A stretch of 64,000 bases of DNA, from the NCBI GenBank assembly GCA_036768485.1, contig JAVLUZ010000768.1, positions 30,743 to 94,742 on the forward strand, in the 5' to 3' direction. The position numbers and the translations under genes are program-made. This stretch comes from Mermis nigrescens. Its lineage: Eukaryota; Nematoda; Enoplea; Mermithida; Mermithidae. Below the pieces are notes generated by a model that saw only the letters and a program-made list of their open reading frames with translations, ran no database searches and was not told the DNA's origin. Position 1 is the first letter of the stretch, and each line of letters opens with the position of its first letter. Below, one piece after another: positions 1-11,851 of this stretch.

Positions 1-108
1 TGGGTGTTCCCAGGCCGTCCCCATTGCAAGTACTAACCCAGCCCCAAAGAGTGCTTGACTTGGCAGATCGGACAAGATGCGGTATTTTCACCATGGTAGG
101 TCGTAGAC
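1..108 (-). pseudogene. 5S rRNA copy, divergent and cut by window edge
   Basis: Matches the other 5S copies but carries substitutions in the internal control region (for example ccccattgcaag for tccgttccaag) and in the arm following the A box, and lacks one base pair group near its 5' end (ggtaggtcg for ggtatggtcg). The 3' end lies outside the window. Likely a decayed edge copy. Confidence 0.8.
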
Positions 109-863
109 ATTCCGACTTGCCGGCAAAAAAATCCGCTTTTTTTGGCGCTTGAGGGATACAAAAAATGAAAAAGAGGTGCCATACTGCTTGGTTAAAGTTA
201 ATTTCGAGAAAACATGAATTGGCTGTAAAAAAACATACAAGGCTAGCTACAGTCACCAGTCCTGACAGAAAATAATGTTGTACATGTTAGATTCAGGGTG
301 TGACACTCTAGAATAAAAAAAGAACATTTTCTGAGGAAAATAAGACTAAAGAGGCCTAATTGAATTTAAGTTGAAAAATTACTGCGTGGGTGCCTAGAAA
401 CTGTGAAATGACATGTTTTTAATGCTATTATAGGCTTTAATTGCAATTAGCATGGAAGTTCTTTTTATTTCAGATTGAGTTGATTTTAGTACGCCACAGA
501 GCATTTAATATGCTCCTTGTAAGCCATAGATCCCAGCCAGAGAGGCTTATAAACCTGGAAAAGGTCAGAAAACTGTACAACTATTTATAAAATTTCATAC
601 AGCGAGCTTTAATGCATTTTTTGCGATTTTAGCGCTGATGTTTCCTTCTCGTTTGAACTATTTTTTGAGAGTGTTGGCCTTGACGGTTTTTTCAAAAAGT
701 GTTTACGTTTTTATGCTGCAATTGAGATAGCTGTGTAAATGCTCAAATGGTGCCTTCACATCACATTTATGACCAAAAAAATATTTGACAACAATTAAGG
801 ACTTTACATCGAATATACAGGCGGCAAAATACATAACTTCTGGTGCAGCGAAATAAATTAAAA
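109..863. other. Shortest 5S spacer; internal-deletion unit
   Basis: This spacer is about 0.75 kb against roughly 3.6-5.7 kb elsewhere. Its first part (109 to about 430) matches the segment just upstream of 5S in the 9.74-10.08 kb unit; at about 430 it jumps directly to the segment that precedes a 5S gene in other units (compare 4190-4612). The SET relic and the motif clusters are therefore absent. No gene seen. Confidence 0.75.
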
Positions 864-982
864 GGTCTACAACACTGGGTGTTCCCAGGCCGTCTCCGTT
901 CCAAGTACTAACCCAGCTCAATGGTGCTTGACTTGGCAGATCGGACGAGATGCCGTATTTTCACCATGGTATGGTCGTAGAC
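864..982 (-). rRNA. 5S ribosomal RNA
   Basis: Read on the minus strand the 119-nt sequence starts GTCTACGACCATACCA and ends GTTGTAGACC, the two halves of helix I. It contains the 5S hallmarks CGTCCGATCTGCCAAGTCAAGC (A box region, split here for length) and GTTAGTACTTGG...GAGACGGCCTGGGAA (C box region). A run of four T follows the 3' end (+860-863), the RNA polymerase III stop. A TATA-like TTATACAA sits at -27 to -20. One substitution against the consensus of the array (GAGCTGG for GGGCTGG). Confidence 0.95.
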
Positions 983-1001
983 ATTACAAATTTTATGTCG
1001 A

Positions 1002-1009
1002 TTGTATAA
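1002..1009 (-). promoter_or_regulatory. TATA-like element upstream of 5S gene
   Basis: TTATACAA on the minus strand at about -27 to -20 of the 5S start, followed by ATAAAA nearer the gene. The same 28-bp upstream block is kept next to most array copies (3' of + positions 4731, 9140, 13651, 19433) but is absent from the orphan 5S copy at 62768. Invertebrate 5S genes often need such an upstream TATA-like box; function here is inferred. Confidence 0.55.
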
Positions 1010-2632
1010 GTAATGCACATGCCGGGAGAAAATCAGCTTTTTTGGCATAAAAAGAACATTTTCTGAGGAAAATATGACTAAAAAGCGGCCAAAATTGAAT
1101 TTAAGTTGTAAAATTACTGCATGGGTGCCTAGAAACTGTGAAATAACATGTTTTAATGCTATTACAGCATTTATAATAGCTTTCGATGTCATTTTGTCCC
1201 AAAAAACTCAATTTTTGATGCCCTTCGGATTGGCCATGCTGCGCATTTCATTGGACCCGCGTGTGGACGTTTTCTGAGAAAAATGAGGCGAAATTATGAT
1301 TTAAGATTGTTAAAAATCATTATCAGCCACGCAAATTCTTAAAAATGATCATGACATATAGTTTAATTTGCAATGTGTTTACTTTTGTCGTTTTCTTTGG
1401 CAAATTTACGCATCTTTTGCGCCAAAGATTCCTATTTCGGTTTCCCATCACTTGTTTGCTTTCCTTTTTTTGTCAAGTATTTCCAGATATAGTCGAAATT
1501 CTTTAAAATCTTTACATGCTTTTATGTTCTGGAAAGAATGAAGGCGAGAGCATTATCGCAGACGTCTCAAATTTGTTTCAAAAATGAGTTTTTTATGATA
1601 ATGTGACATTAAAAGCTTGAATCAGAGATCATTCGCTTAAAACCACATAGTTTTTATTGAAATATTGATCGATATTTGTTCGCTTTATAATGTTTTTCTT
1701 GCAGACATACACAGCTCGAAATTTCTGGGGCTGAAACCTTATAGTTTTTCAAAAGTGCCTTTTTTAGGTCGAAAACGATGGAAACTTGTTAAAAACACGA
1801 TTATTAAGCGTTTCTGGTGATGCTGTCACCTTTTAGAACATAAAACACAATAAAATTTGCAAAAAAATCGAAAAATTGCGCTACATTGACCAAAATATCG
1901 TCAAAAAAACAGCATGAAGTACCGAAAGTTTTGCACTTTTGGGTCATCAGATCGCTAAAAATGTTCAACTATGGACACTTCCGGCGATATTCCTGATAAA
2001 GTGCGAATTCTGGGGTTTGAAGACCCTCAAACCCAACAATATCGTGTATGTTTGTTTGTCTCTCTCTCCTTGTCGTCAGAAAATTTCTCACTTTTCTATT
2101 TGGGCTTTTATTATTCAAAATTTACGCGCACATCTAGTCTGGCTGAACCCCAAACCTGGAGCTAGTCAGGCAATATTGATTTGATATTCAACTGAGATGA
2201 GATTTTTTCTGTTTGCTTCACCGAATAATTAACCTTTCTATTGAATAGCTTGTCATATGTACTTGTAATCGTAATTCCAATAATTTTGCTTAAATAAAAT
2301 GAGTAGCTACTTTTATGGAGGACCATTGCAACATGAAGTTTTTTCCTTCTCAAACAAAAAATCATATTCTTACCTTGCATGGACAGCAGAAAAATTCTAA
2401 ATTATTCGGATGGGGCAAAATCCCAAAAACTGCTAAAACTAGCAATTCTGGCGTCCAACGAGAATTATCGATTTCTGGGGTACGCCAGATTCTTGGGGTC
2501 CTACACTCACATGCCCATGCATGGTTACCGCCTTCTTTAACCCTTTGATTGTCCTTCCGTGGATCTCCTCGAAACAGAAAACCTTAAATGTTCAAGTCGC
2601 CATTTTTTAAAACTTGATCAATATGTTTTCAG

Positions 2633-2925
2633 GTATTGCCTGAACTTCGTGTTCGATGGCAAGCGGTTCACGCTTGATGCGCACGTGGGGAGCCGGCTCC
2701 CGGACAGCCACCGTCGTTTGGTCGCCTAGTCATTCACTGTGATTGTCACAAGCACATAAGACCGTTCAAAAGGCTCCAAGGTGGGAAAAGCGGCAACGTG
2801 ATGGAGTGTTGGAAGCAACGACCAACATGGAACCGGGCGCCAAGCTGCGTTGGAACTACAGAGACGAATTTGCGAACACGCGGGGCAACGCCCTTGATTG
2901 CATATGCGACAACTTTTTTTATTGA
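2633..2925 (+). pseudogene. SET-domain exon relic (unit 2)
   Basis: Starts after a good acceptor (GTTTTCAG). First frame gives YCLNFVFDGKRFTLDAH, then two extra bases (gtgggg for aggg in the open copy) shift the frame and lead to a stop. A later frame gives NMEPGAKLRWNYRDEFANT, ending DCICDNFFY and a stop. A further 1-base deletion lies between (gagtgttgg for gagctgttgg). Amino-acid differences from the open copy are modest, so the breaks look younger than the sequence. Confidence 0.55.
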
Positions 2926-3854
2926 ATTTTCTTGTACCTTTGTTGCCCGTTTCACGCAATCTTGTGGTTTCCGCATATGAATTTTCGCAGAACAAAAGTT
3001 TTTTGTAATGCTTTCAGGTTCCTGTCAACCGTAAGGTTTGCCGGGAGTTTTTAGTAAGAGCATCATTTCTGATCTACGGGAAAACTGCAAGGTTGTGCTT
3101 GAAGGACTGTTGTTTTTCTGCAAATGAGTAAAACTGGTTCGTTAATGCGTATTGACACTGAACAATACATACAGATACCCGCTTGACACTTGCTTTAGAA
3201 AGAGACTAGCTTTACACAGCATGGTTGATTTGGTGGCTAGGCCAGAGCTTTTTGAGCTAAAATGGCACCCAAAAACTCATATAAAGTTAAAATAGTAAGG
3301 GAGAGTTTCGAGTTTTTAGAAAAGTTTTCTTTTTCCAGCTTGCCTTAATTGTTTTTGATCAGAAATAGTGGGAAAATTCAGAATCGCTATCTTTGATAGG
3401 TTATTTTTCGCCTGCCCATCTGTTGATCATAACTGACTCTTGAGTCCATTATGCATGTGCGACAGAAATTGCAAGAAGTGCTTTCAGTGTGCCAAATTCC
3501 CCATTTCTTCCTTCTGAACTTCAAACAAAAATCAATGAATTCAAGATTTTCTACAAAAGAGCTTTGTGAGCAGCTGATCTAGAGGAAAGGTGACCTACCT
3601 ATGTGCCCTCAATTGCATTTATGTTTATGTTTGCACCAAAACCGATAAATTTCGATTTCTACCCACCTCTCTAGGCTTAATAAACTTATCTGTTTTAATT
3701 AATCATAATTTTGTTGGACGTATGCCCCGTCAATCGACATACATGTTCAACTCTGGCCCCGTTTCTACGCATATATGTTCGAAAATGAGGCCGCTGCCGC
3801 CAGCGCAACTTCTCATTGCAGCAGCATGTCCTATACCCACGCGTTAAATGCCTA

Positions 3855-3907
3855 ACATATATGTCGATTACCGAGTGGTACTTTTGCTCGGCGGTCGACA
3901 TATATGT
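3855..3907. repeat. Imperfect hairpin with ACATATATGT cores
   Basis: Inverted repeat: arm ACATATATGTCGA-TTACCGAG, an 11-base loop, then CTCGGCGG-TCGACATATATGT. The arms are about 21 bp. Near-identical copies lie at 18557-18609; copies with one arm changed (ACATAGATGT) lie near 8262, 12775 and 22960. The core ACATATATGT is itself a perfect palindrome. A GC-rich stretch (GAGGCCGCTGCCGCCAGCGC) lies just upstream in each unit. Confidence 0.7.
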
Positions 3908-4612
3908 CATTTTGCCCATCGGCCGTTCAATGCGGCGTTCTAACTGCAGATATAAGCTTACAAACGTGAAATCTGTTTGGAAGAGGTTGATTTCACAAAT
4001 ATTAAGGCTTAATAGCCAGTATGTAAATATTTGACAAATACAAACGCTTTATTTCAGCAATTCTTCAAAATAAATCTGATTTTTCTAAAAGTTCGTTGTT
4101 TTGCTTGTACATCAACCGAAAAAGTATTACTGAATGAGCTAGACATATGTAGATTGTACGTACTTACTGCACGTATGCACGTATAGTATAGGCTTTAATT
4201 GCAATTAGCATGGAAGTTCTCTTATTTCAGATTGAGTTGATTTTATGCGCCACAGTGCATTTAATATGCTCCTTGTAAGCCATAGATCCCACCCAGAGAG
4301 GCTTATAAACCTAGAAAAGGTCAGAAAAATGTACAACTGTTTATAAAATTTCATAGAGCGAGCTTTAGTGCATTATTAGCGATTTTAGCCCTGATGTTTC
4401 CATCTCCTTTGGACTATTTTTGAGTGTTGGCCTTGACGGTTTTTTCAAAAAGTGTTTACGTTTTTATGCTGCAATTGAGATAGCTATGTTAATGCTCAAA
4501 TGGTGCCTTCACATCACATTTATGACCAAGAAAGTATTTGCAAATAATTAAGGGCTGTACCTCGAATATACAGGCGACAAAATATACTTCTGTTGCAGCG
4601 AAAAAAATAAAA

Positions 4613-4731
4613 GGTCTACAACACTGGGTGTTCCCAGGCCGTCTCCGTTCCAAGTACTAACCCAGCCCAATGGTGCTTGACTTGGCAGATCGGACGAGAT
4701 GCCGTATTTTCACCATGGTATGGTCGTAGAC
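4613..4731 (-). rRNA. 5S ribosomal RNA
   Basis: 119-nt 5S gene with the array-consensus sequence, intact helix I ends, A and C box regions and a TTTT stop directly downstream on the minus strand. The upstream TATA-like box is kept with one extra A in the flank (attacacaatttt). Confidence 0.95.
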
Positions 4732-5167
4732 ATTACACAATTTTATGTCGATTGTATAAGTAATGCACATGCCGGGAGAAAAATCAGCTTTTTTGGCATA
4801 AAAAGAACATTTTCTGCAGGAAAATAAGACTAAAAAAGGCCAAAATTGAATTTAAGTTGAAAAATTACTCCATGGGTGCCTAGAAACTGTGAAATAACAT
4901 GTTTTTAATGCTATTACAGCATTTACGTATCATAGCTTTCGATGTCATTTTGTCCAAAATTTTTCGGCCAAATTTTTCTGAAAACAGCTTGTAACAAAAA
5001 TCAGGCTAAAGCCTATGAGTTTTTGTACATGATCTTAAAAACACGTCAAAATTCAAAATTTATACTTATACGACCTAAATCACACATTGGTAAAGCGGTC
5101 ACTCACATCCAGGCGTCAATTTTATTCGCGAAAAAAACGCAGTCTAATTGTATCGAACACTCATTTT

Positions 5168-5243
5168 ACGACATATATGTAAAAATTTGCCGTAAATCGA
5201 CAAATATGTTAGTTTGCCGATCGGAAATCGACAGATATGCCGC
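5168..5243. repeat. Triplicated palindromic motif, about 27-bp period
   Basis: Three successive variants of TCGACAnATATGTnAnTTTGCCG: one starting tacgacatatatgt, one tcgacaaatatgtt, one tcgacagatatgcc. The same motif, including the following GCCCATCGG, recurs in the hairpin cluster 1.3 kb to the left (3895-3925). Copies lie near 9569, 14087, 14693, 19869 and 24262. Looks like a clustered protein-binding site or a short satellite; function unknown. Confidence 0.65.
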
Positions 5244-5274
5244 CTAGCGTTAAAAATCTTCACACTGCACGGGG

Positions 5275-5338
5275 CAATGGTGCTTGACTTGGCAGATCGG
5301 ACGAGATGCCGTATTTTCACCATGGTATGGTCGTAGAC
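5275..5338 (-). pseudogene. 5S rRNA fragment, 5' half only
   Basis: Identical to the first 64 nt of the neighbouring 5S gene, then diverges abruptly into unrelated sequence (TGCCCCGTGCAGTG on the minus strand). The C box and the 3' half of helix I are missing, so a normal 5S RNA cannot be made. Its 5' end is 607 bp from that of the full gene, which equals the length of the duplicated module seen at 13.86-15.07 kb. Confidence 0.9.
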
Positions 5339-6984
5339 ATTACAAATTTTATGTCGATTGTATAAGTAATGCACATGCCGGGAGAAAATCAGCTTTTTTG
5401 GCATAAAAAGAACATTTTCTGAGGAAAATATGACCAAAAAGCGGCCAAAATTGAATTTAAGTTGTAAAATTACTGCATGGGTGCCTAGAAACTGTGAAAT
5501 AACATGTTTTAATGCTATTACAGCATTTATAATAGCTTTCGATGTCATTTTGTCCCAAAAAACTCAATTTTTGATGCCCTTCGGATTGGCCATGCTGCGC
5601 ATTTCATTGGACCCGCGTGTGGACGTTTTCTGAGAAAAATGAGGCGAAATTATGATTTAAGATTGTTAAAAATCATTATCAGCCACGCAAATTCTTAAAA
5701 ATGATCATGACATATAGTTTAATTTGCAACGTGTTTACTTTTGTCGTTTTCTAGGGCAAATTTACGCATCTTTTGCGCCAAAGATTCCTATTTCGGTTTC
5801 CCATCACTTGTTTTCTTTTCTTTTTTTGTCAAGTATTTCCAGATATAGTCGAAATTTTTTAAAATCTTTACATGCTTTTATGTTCTGGAAAGAATGAAAG
5901 CGAGAGCATTATCGCAAACGTCTCAAATTTGTTTCAAAAATGAGTTTTTTATGATAATGTGACATTAAAAGCTTGAATCAGTGATCATTTGCTTAAAACC
6001 ACATAGTTTTTATTGACACATTGTTTGATATTTCTTCGCTTTATAATGTTTTGCTTGCAGACATACACAGCTCGATATTTCTGGGGGCTGAAACCTTAAA
6101 GTTTTTTAAAAGTGCCTTTTTTAGGCCGAAAACGATGGAAGCTAGTTAAAAACACGATTATTAAGCGTTTTTGGTGATGCTGACACTTTTTAGAACATAA
6201 AACACAATAAAATTTGCAAAAAATCGAAAAAAGTGCACTACATTGACCAAAATATAGTCAAAAAACGACTATTTAGCATGAAGTACCGAAAATCTTGCAC
6301 GTTTGAGCCATCAGATCGCTATGGACACTTCCGACGATTTTCCTGAAAAAGCGTGAATTCTGGGGGTTTGAAGACCCTCCTAACTCACTAATGTCGTGTA
6401 TGTTTGTTTGTCTCTCTCTCTTTGTCGTCAGAATTTTTCTCACTTTTCCATTTGGGGTTTTATCAGTCAAAATTTACGCGCACATCTAGTCTGGCTGAAC
6501 CCCAAACCTGGAGCTAGTCAGGCAATATTGATTTGATATTCAACTGAGATGAGATTTTTTCTGTTTGCTTCACCGAATAATTAACCTTTCTATTGAATGG
6601 CTTGTCATATGTGCTTGTAATCGTAATGCCAATAATTTTGCTTAAATAAAATGAGTAGCTACTTTTATGGAGGACCATTGCCACATGAAGTTTTTTCCTT
6701 TTTAAACAAAAAATCATATTCTTACCTTGCGTGGACAGCAGAAAAATTCTAAATTATTCGGATGGGGCAAAACCATAAAAACTGCTAAAAATAGCAATTC
6801 TGGCGTTTAACGAGAATTATCTATTTCTGGGGTACGCCAGATTCTTGGGGTCCTACACTCACATGCCCATGCATAGTTACCGCCTTCTTTAACCCTTTGA
6901 CTGTCCTTCCGTGGATCTCATCGAAACAGAAAACCTTAAATGTTCAAGTCGTCATTTTTTAAAACTTGATCAATATCTTTTCAG

Positions 6985-7277
6985 GTATCGCCTGAACTTC
7001 GTGTTCGATGGCACGCAGTTCACGCTTGATGCGCACAGGGGAGCCGGCTCCCGGACAGCCACCGTCGTTTGGTCGCCTAGTCATTCACTGTGATTGTCAC
7101 AAGTGCATAAGGCCGTTCAATAGGCTCCAAGGCGGAAAAAGCGGCAACGTGATGGAGCTGTTGGAAGCAGCGACCAACATGGAACCGGGCGCCCAGCTGC
7201 TTTGGAACTACAGAGACGAATTTGCCAACTCGCAGGGCAACGCCCTTGATTGCATATGCGACAACTTTTTTCATTAA
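6985..7277 (+). pseudogene. SET-domain exon relic (unit 3), one-base frameshift
   Basis: Almost identical to the open copy at 21684-21975, but has one extra G (cacagggga against cacaggga) after FTLDAH. This shifts the frame before FGRLVIHC. The later frame is open from about 7050 to the stop at 7275-7277 and gives SGNVMELLEAATNMEPGAQ and WNYRDEFANSQGNALDCIC. Confidence 0.6.
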
Positions 7278-9021
7278 GTTTTCTTGTACTTTTGTTGCCC
7301 GTTTCACGCAATCTTGTGGTTTCCGCATATGAATTTTTGCAGAACACTAGTTTTTTTTCTAATGCTTTCAGGTTCCTGGCAACCGTAAGGTTTGTCGGGA
7401 GTTTTTAGTAAGAGCATCATTTCTGATCTACGGGAAACTGCAAGGTTGTGCTTGAAGGAATGTTGTTTTTCTGCAAATGAGTAAAACTGGTTCGTTAATG
7501 CTAATTGACTCTGAACAATACATATATATACTCGCTTGGCACTTGCTTTAGAAAGAGACTAGCTTTACACAGCATAGTTGGTTTGGTGGCTAGGCCAGAG
7601 CTTTTTGAGCTAAAATGGCACCCAAAAACTCATATAAAGTTAAAATAGTCAGGGAGAGTTTCGAGTCTTTAAAAAAGTTTTCTTTTTCCAGCTTGCCTTA
7701 ATTGTTTTTGATCAGAAATAGTGGGAAAATTCAGAATCGTTATCTTTGCTAGGTTTTAGATTTTTTATTTTTCGCCTGCCCATCTGTTGATCATAACTGA
7801 CTCTTGAGTCTATTATGCATGTGCGACAGAAATTGCAAGAAATGCTTTCAGTGTGCCAAATTGCCCATTTCTTCCTTCTGAACTCCAAAAATCAATGAAT
7901 TCAAGATTTTCTACAAAAGAGCTTCGTGAGCAGCTGATCTAGAGGAAAGGTGACCTACCTATGTGCCCTCAATTGCATTTATGTTTATGTTTGCACGAAA
8001 ATCGATAAATTTCGATTTCTACCCACCTATCTAGGCTTAATAAACTTATCTGTTTTAATTAATCACAATTTTGTTGGACGTATGCCCAGACTGAATCTAT
8101 ATAAACACGGTATAGTTGAAAGCTCACTAGCGGCCACGTCAATCGACATACATGTTCAACTCTGGCCCCGTTTCTGCGCATATATGTTCGAAAATGAGGC
8201 CGCTGCCGCCAGCGCAACTTCTCATTGCTGCAGCATGTCCTATACCACACGTTAAATGCCTAACATAGATGTCGATTACCGAGTGGTACTTCTGCTCGGC
8301 GGTCCACATATATGTCATTTTGCCCATCGGCCGTTCAGTGCGGCGTTCTAACTGCAGATATAAGCTTACAAACGTGAAATCTGTTTGCAACAGGTTGATT
8401 TCACAAATATAAAGGCTTAATAGCCAGTATGTAAATATTTGGCAAATACATACGCTTTATTTGAGCATTTCTTCAAAATAAATCTGATTTTTCTACAAGT
8501 TCGTTCTTTTGCTTGTACATCAACCGAAAAAGTATTACTGAATGAGCTAGACATATGTAGATTGTACGTACTTACTGCACGTAAGCACGTATAGGATAGG
8601 CTTTAATTGCAATTAGCATGAAAGTTCTCTTAGTTCAGATTGAGTTGATTTTATGCGCCACAGTGCTTTTAATATGCTCCTTGTAAGCCATAGATCCCAG
8701 TCAGAGAGGCTTATAAACCTGGAAAAGGTCAGAAAAATGTACAACTATTTGTAAAATTTCATAGAGCGAGCTTTATTGCATTTTTAGCGATTTTAGCCCT
8801 GATGTTTCCATCTGCTTTGGACTATTTTTGAGTGTTGGATTTGACGGTTTTTTCAAAAAGTGTTTACGTTTTTATGCTGCAATTGAGATACCTATGTAAA
8901 TGCTCAAATGGTGCCTTCACATCACATTTATGACCAAGAAAATATTTGCAAATAATTAAAGGCTGTACCTAGAATATACAGGTGGCAAAATATACTTCTA
9001 TTGCAGCGAAAAAAATTAAAA

Positions 9022-9140
9022 GGTCTACAACACTGGGTGTTCCCAGGCCGTCTCCGTTCCAAGTACTAACCCAGCCCAATGGTGCTTGACTTGGCAGATC
9101 GGACGAGATGCCGTATTTTCACCATGGTATGGTCGTAGAC
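9022..9140 (-). rRNA. 5S ribosomal RNA
   Basis: Consensus 5S gene with both helix I ends, A and C box regions and a TTTT stop on the minus strand. The upstream flank has small changes (attacacaatttatg), but TTATACAA is kept. Confidence 0.95.
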
Positions 9141-9676
9141 ATTACACAATTTATGTCGATTGTATAAGTAGTGCACGAGCCGGGAGTAAAATTAGCTTTT
9201 TTGGCATAAAAAGAACATTTTCTGCGGAAAATAAGACTAAAAAAGACCAAAATTGAATTTAAGTTGAAAAATTACTCCATGGGTGCCTAGAAACTGTGAA
9301 ATAACATGTTTTTGATGCTATTACAGTATTTAAATATCATAGCTTTCGATGTCATTTTGTCCAAAATTTTTCGGCCAAATTTTTCTGAAAACAGCTTGTA
9401 AAAAAATCAGGCTAAACTCCATGAGTTTTTGTACAGGATCTTAAAAACACGTCAAAATTCAAAATTTATACTTATACGACCTAAATCACACATTGATAAA
9501 GCGGTCAAATCCAGGCGTCAATTTTATTCGCAAAAAAAACACAGTCTAATTGTATCGAACACTCATTTTACGACATATATGTAAAAATTTGCCGAAAATC
9601 GACAAATATGTTAGTTTGCCGATCGGAAATCGACAGATATGCCGCCTAGCGTTAAAAATCTTCACACTGCACGGGG

Positions 9677-9735
9677 CAAAGGTGCTTGATTTGGCAGATC
9701 GGACGAGATGCCGTATTTTTAACATGGTCGTAGAC
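9677..9735 (-). pseudogene. 5S rRNA fragment, 5' half only, mutated
   Basis: Same breakpoint as the other half copies, but with a substitution near the A box (AAATCAAGC for AAGTCAAGC) and a 5-bp loss in the 5' arm (atttttaacatgg for attttcaccatggtatgg). Confidence 0.85.
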
Positions 9736-11558
9736 ATTACAAATTTTATGTCGACTAGATAAGTAGTGCACATGCCGGTAGAAAAATCAGTTATTTTGGC
9801 ATTCGGGGGTACAAAAAATGAAAAAGAGCTACCATACTGCTTGGTTTAAGTTAATTTGGAGAAAACTTGAAATGGTTGTAAAAAACATGCAGGGCTGGCT
9901 ACAGTCACCAGTCCTAACAGAAAGTAAGATTGTACATGTTGGATTCAGGGTTTGACACTCTAGAATAAAAAAGAACATTTTCTGAGGAAAATATGACTAA
10001 AAAAGCGGCCAAAATTGAATTTAAGTTGTAAAATTACTGCATGGGTGCCTAGAAACTGTGAAATAACATGTGTTTAATGCTATTACAGCATTTATAATAG
10101 CTTTCGATGTCATTTTGTCCCAAAAAAACTCAATTTTTGATTGCCCTTCGGATTGGCCATGCTGCGCATTTCATTGGACCCGCGTGTGGACGTTTTCTGA
10201 GAAAAATGAGGCGAAATTATGATTTAAGATTGTTAAAAATCATTATCAGCCACGCAAATTCTTAAAAATGATCATGACATATAGTTTAATTTGCAATGTG
10301 TTTACTTTTGTCGTTTTCTTTGGCAAATTTACGCATCTTTTGCGCCAAAGATTCCTATTTCGGTTTCCCATCACTTGTTTGCTTTCCTTTTTTTGTCAAG
10401 TATTTCCAGATATAGTCGAAATTTTTTAAAATCTTTACATGCTTTTATGTTGTGGAAAGAATGAAGGCGAGAGCATTATCTCAGACGTCTCAAATTTGTT
10501 TCAAAAATGAGTTTTTTATGATAATGTGACATTAAAAGCTTGAATCAGAGATCATTCGCTTAAAACCACATAGTTTTTATTGAAATATTGATTGATATTT
10601 GTTCGCTTTATAATGTTTTTCTTGCAGACATACACAGCTCGAAATTTCTGGGGCCGAAACCTTATAGTTTTTCAAAAGTGCCTTTTTTAGGTCGAAAACG
10701 ATGGAAACTTGTTAAAAACACGATTATTAAGCGTTTCTGGTGATGCTGTCACTTTTTAGAACATAAAAACACAATAAAATTTGCAAAAAAATCGAAAAAT
10801 TGCGCTACATTGACCAAAATATAGTCAAAAAAACAGCATGAAGTACCGAAAGTTTTGCACTTTTGAGTCATCAGATCGCTAAAAATGTTCAACTATGGAC
10901 ACTTCCGGCGATTTTCCTGAAAAAGTGCGAATTCTGGGTGTTTGAAGACCCTCAAACCCAACAATATCGTGTATGTTTGTTTGTCTCTCTCTCCTTTGTC
11001 GTCAGAAAATTTCTCACTTTTCTATTTGGGCTTTTATTATTCAAAATTTACGCGCACATCTAGTCTGGCTGAACCCCAAACCTGGAGCTAGTCAGGCTAT
11101 ATTGATTTGATATTCAACTGAGATGAGATTTTTTCTGTTTGCTTCACCGAATAATTAACCTTTCCATTGAATAGCTTGTCATATGTACTTGTAATCGTAA
11201 TTCCAATAATTTTGCTTAAATAAAATGAGTAGCTACTTTTATGGAGGACCATTGCAACATGAAGTTTTTTCCTTCTTAAACAAAAAATCATATTCTTACC
11301 TTGCATGGACAGCAGAAAAATTCTAAATTATTCGGATGGGGCAAAACCCCAAAAACTGCTAAAACTAGCAATTCTGGCGTCCAACGAGAATTATCGATTT
11401 CTGGGGTACGCCAGATTCTTGGGGTCCTACACTCACATGCCCATGCATGGTTACCGCCTTCTTTAACCCTTTGATTGTCCTTCCGTGGATCTCCTCGAAA
11501 CAGAAAACCTTAAATGTTCAAGTCGCCATTTTTTAAAACTTGATCAATATGTTTTCAG

Positions 11559-11851
11559 GTATTGCCTGAACTTCGTGTTCGATGGCACGCGGTTCACGCT
11601 TGATGCGCACGTGGGGAGCCGGCTCCCGGACAGCCACCGTCGTTTGGTCGCCTAGTCATTCACTGTGATTGTCACAAGCACATAAGACCGTTCAAAAGGC
11701 TCCAAGGTGGGAAAAGCGGCAACGTGATGGAGTGTTGGAAGCAACGACCAACATGGAACCGGGCGCCAAGCTGCGTTGGAACTACAAAGACGAATTTGCG
11801 AACACGTGGGGCAACGCCCTTGATTGCATATGCGACAACTTTTTTTATTGA
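11559..11851 (+). pseudogene. SET-domain exon relic (unit 4)
   Basis: Type-A relic like 2633-2925, with the same two-base insertion and one-base deletion. It differs at a few bases (ACAAAGACGAA and AACACGTGGGG), giving NYKDEFANTWGNALDCIC in the distal frame. Acceptor TTTTCAG is kept. Confidence 0.5.
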
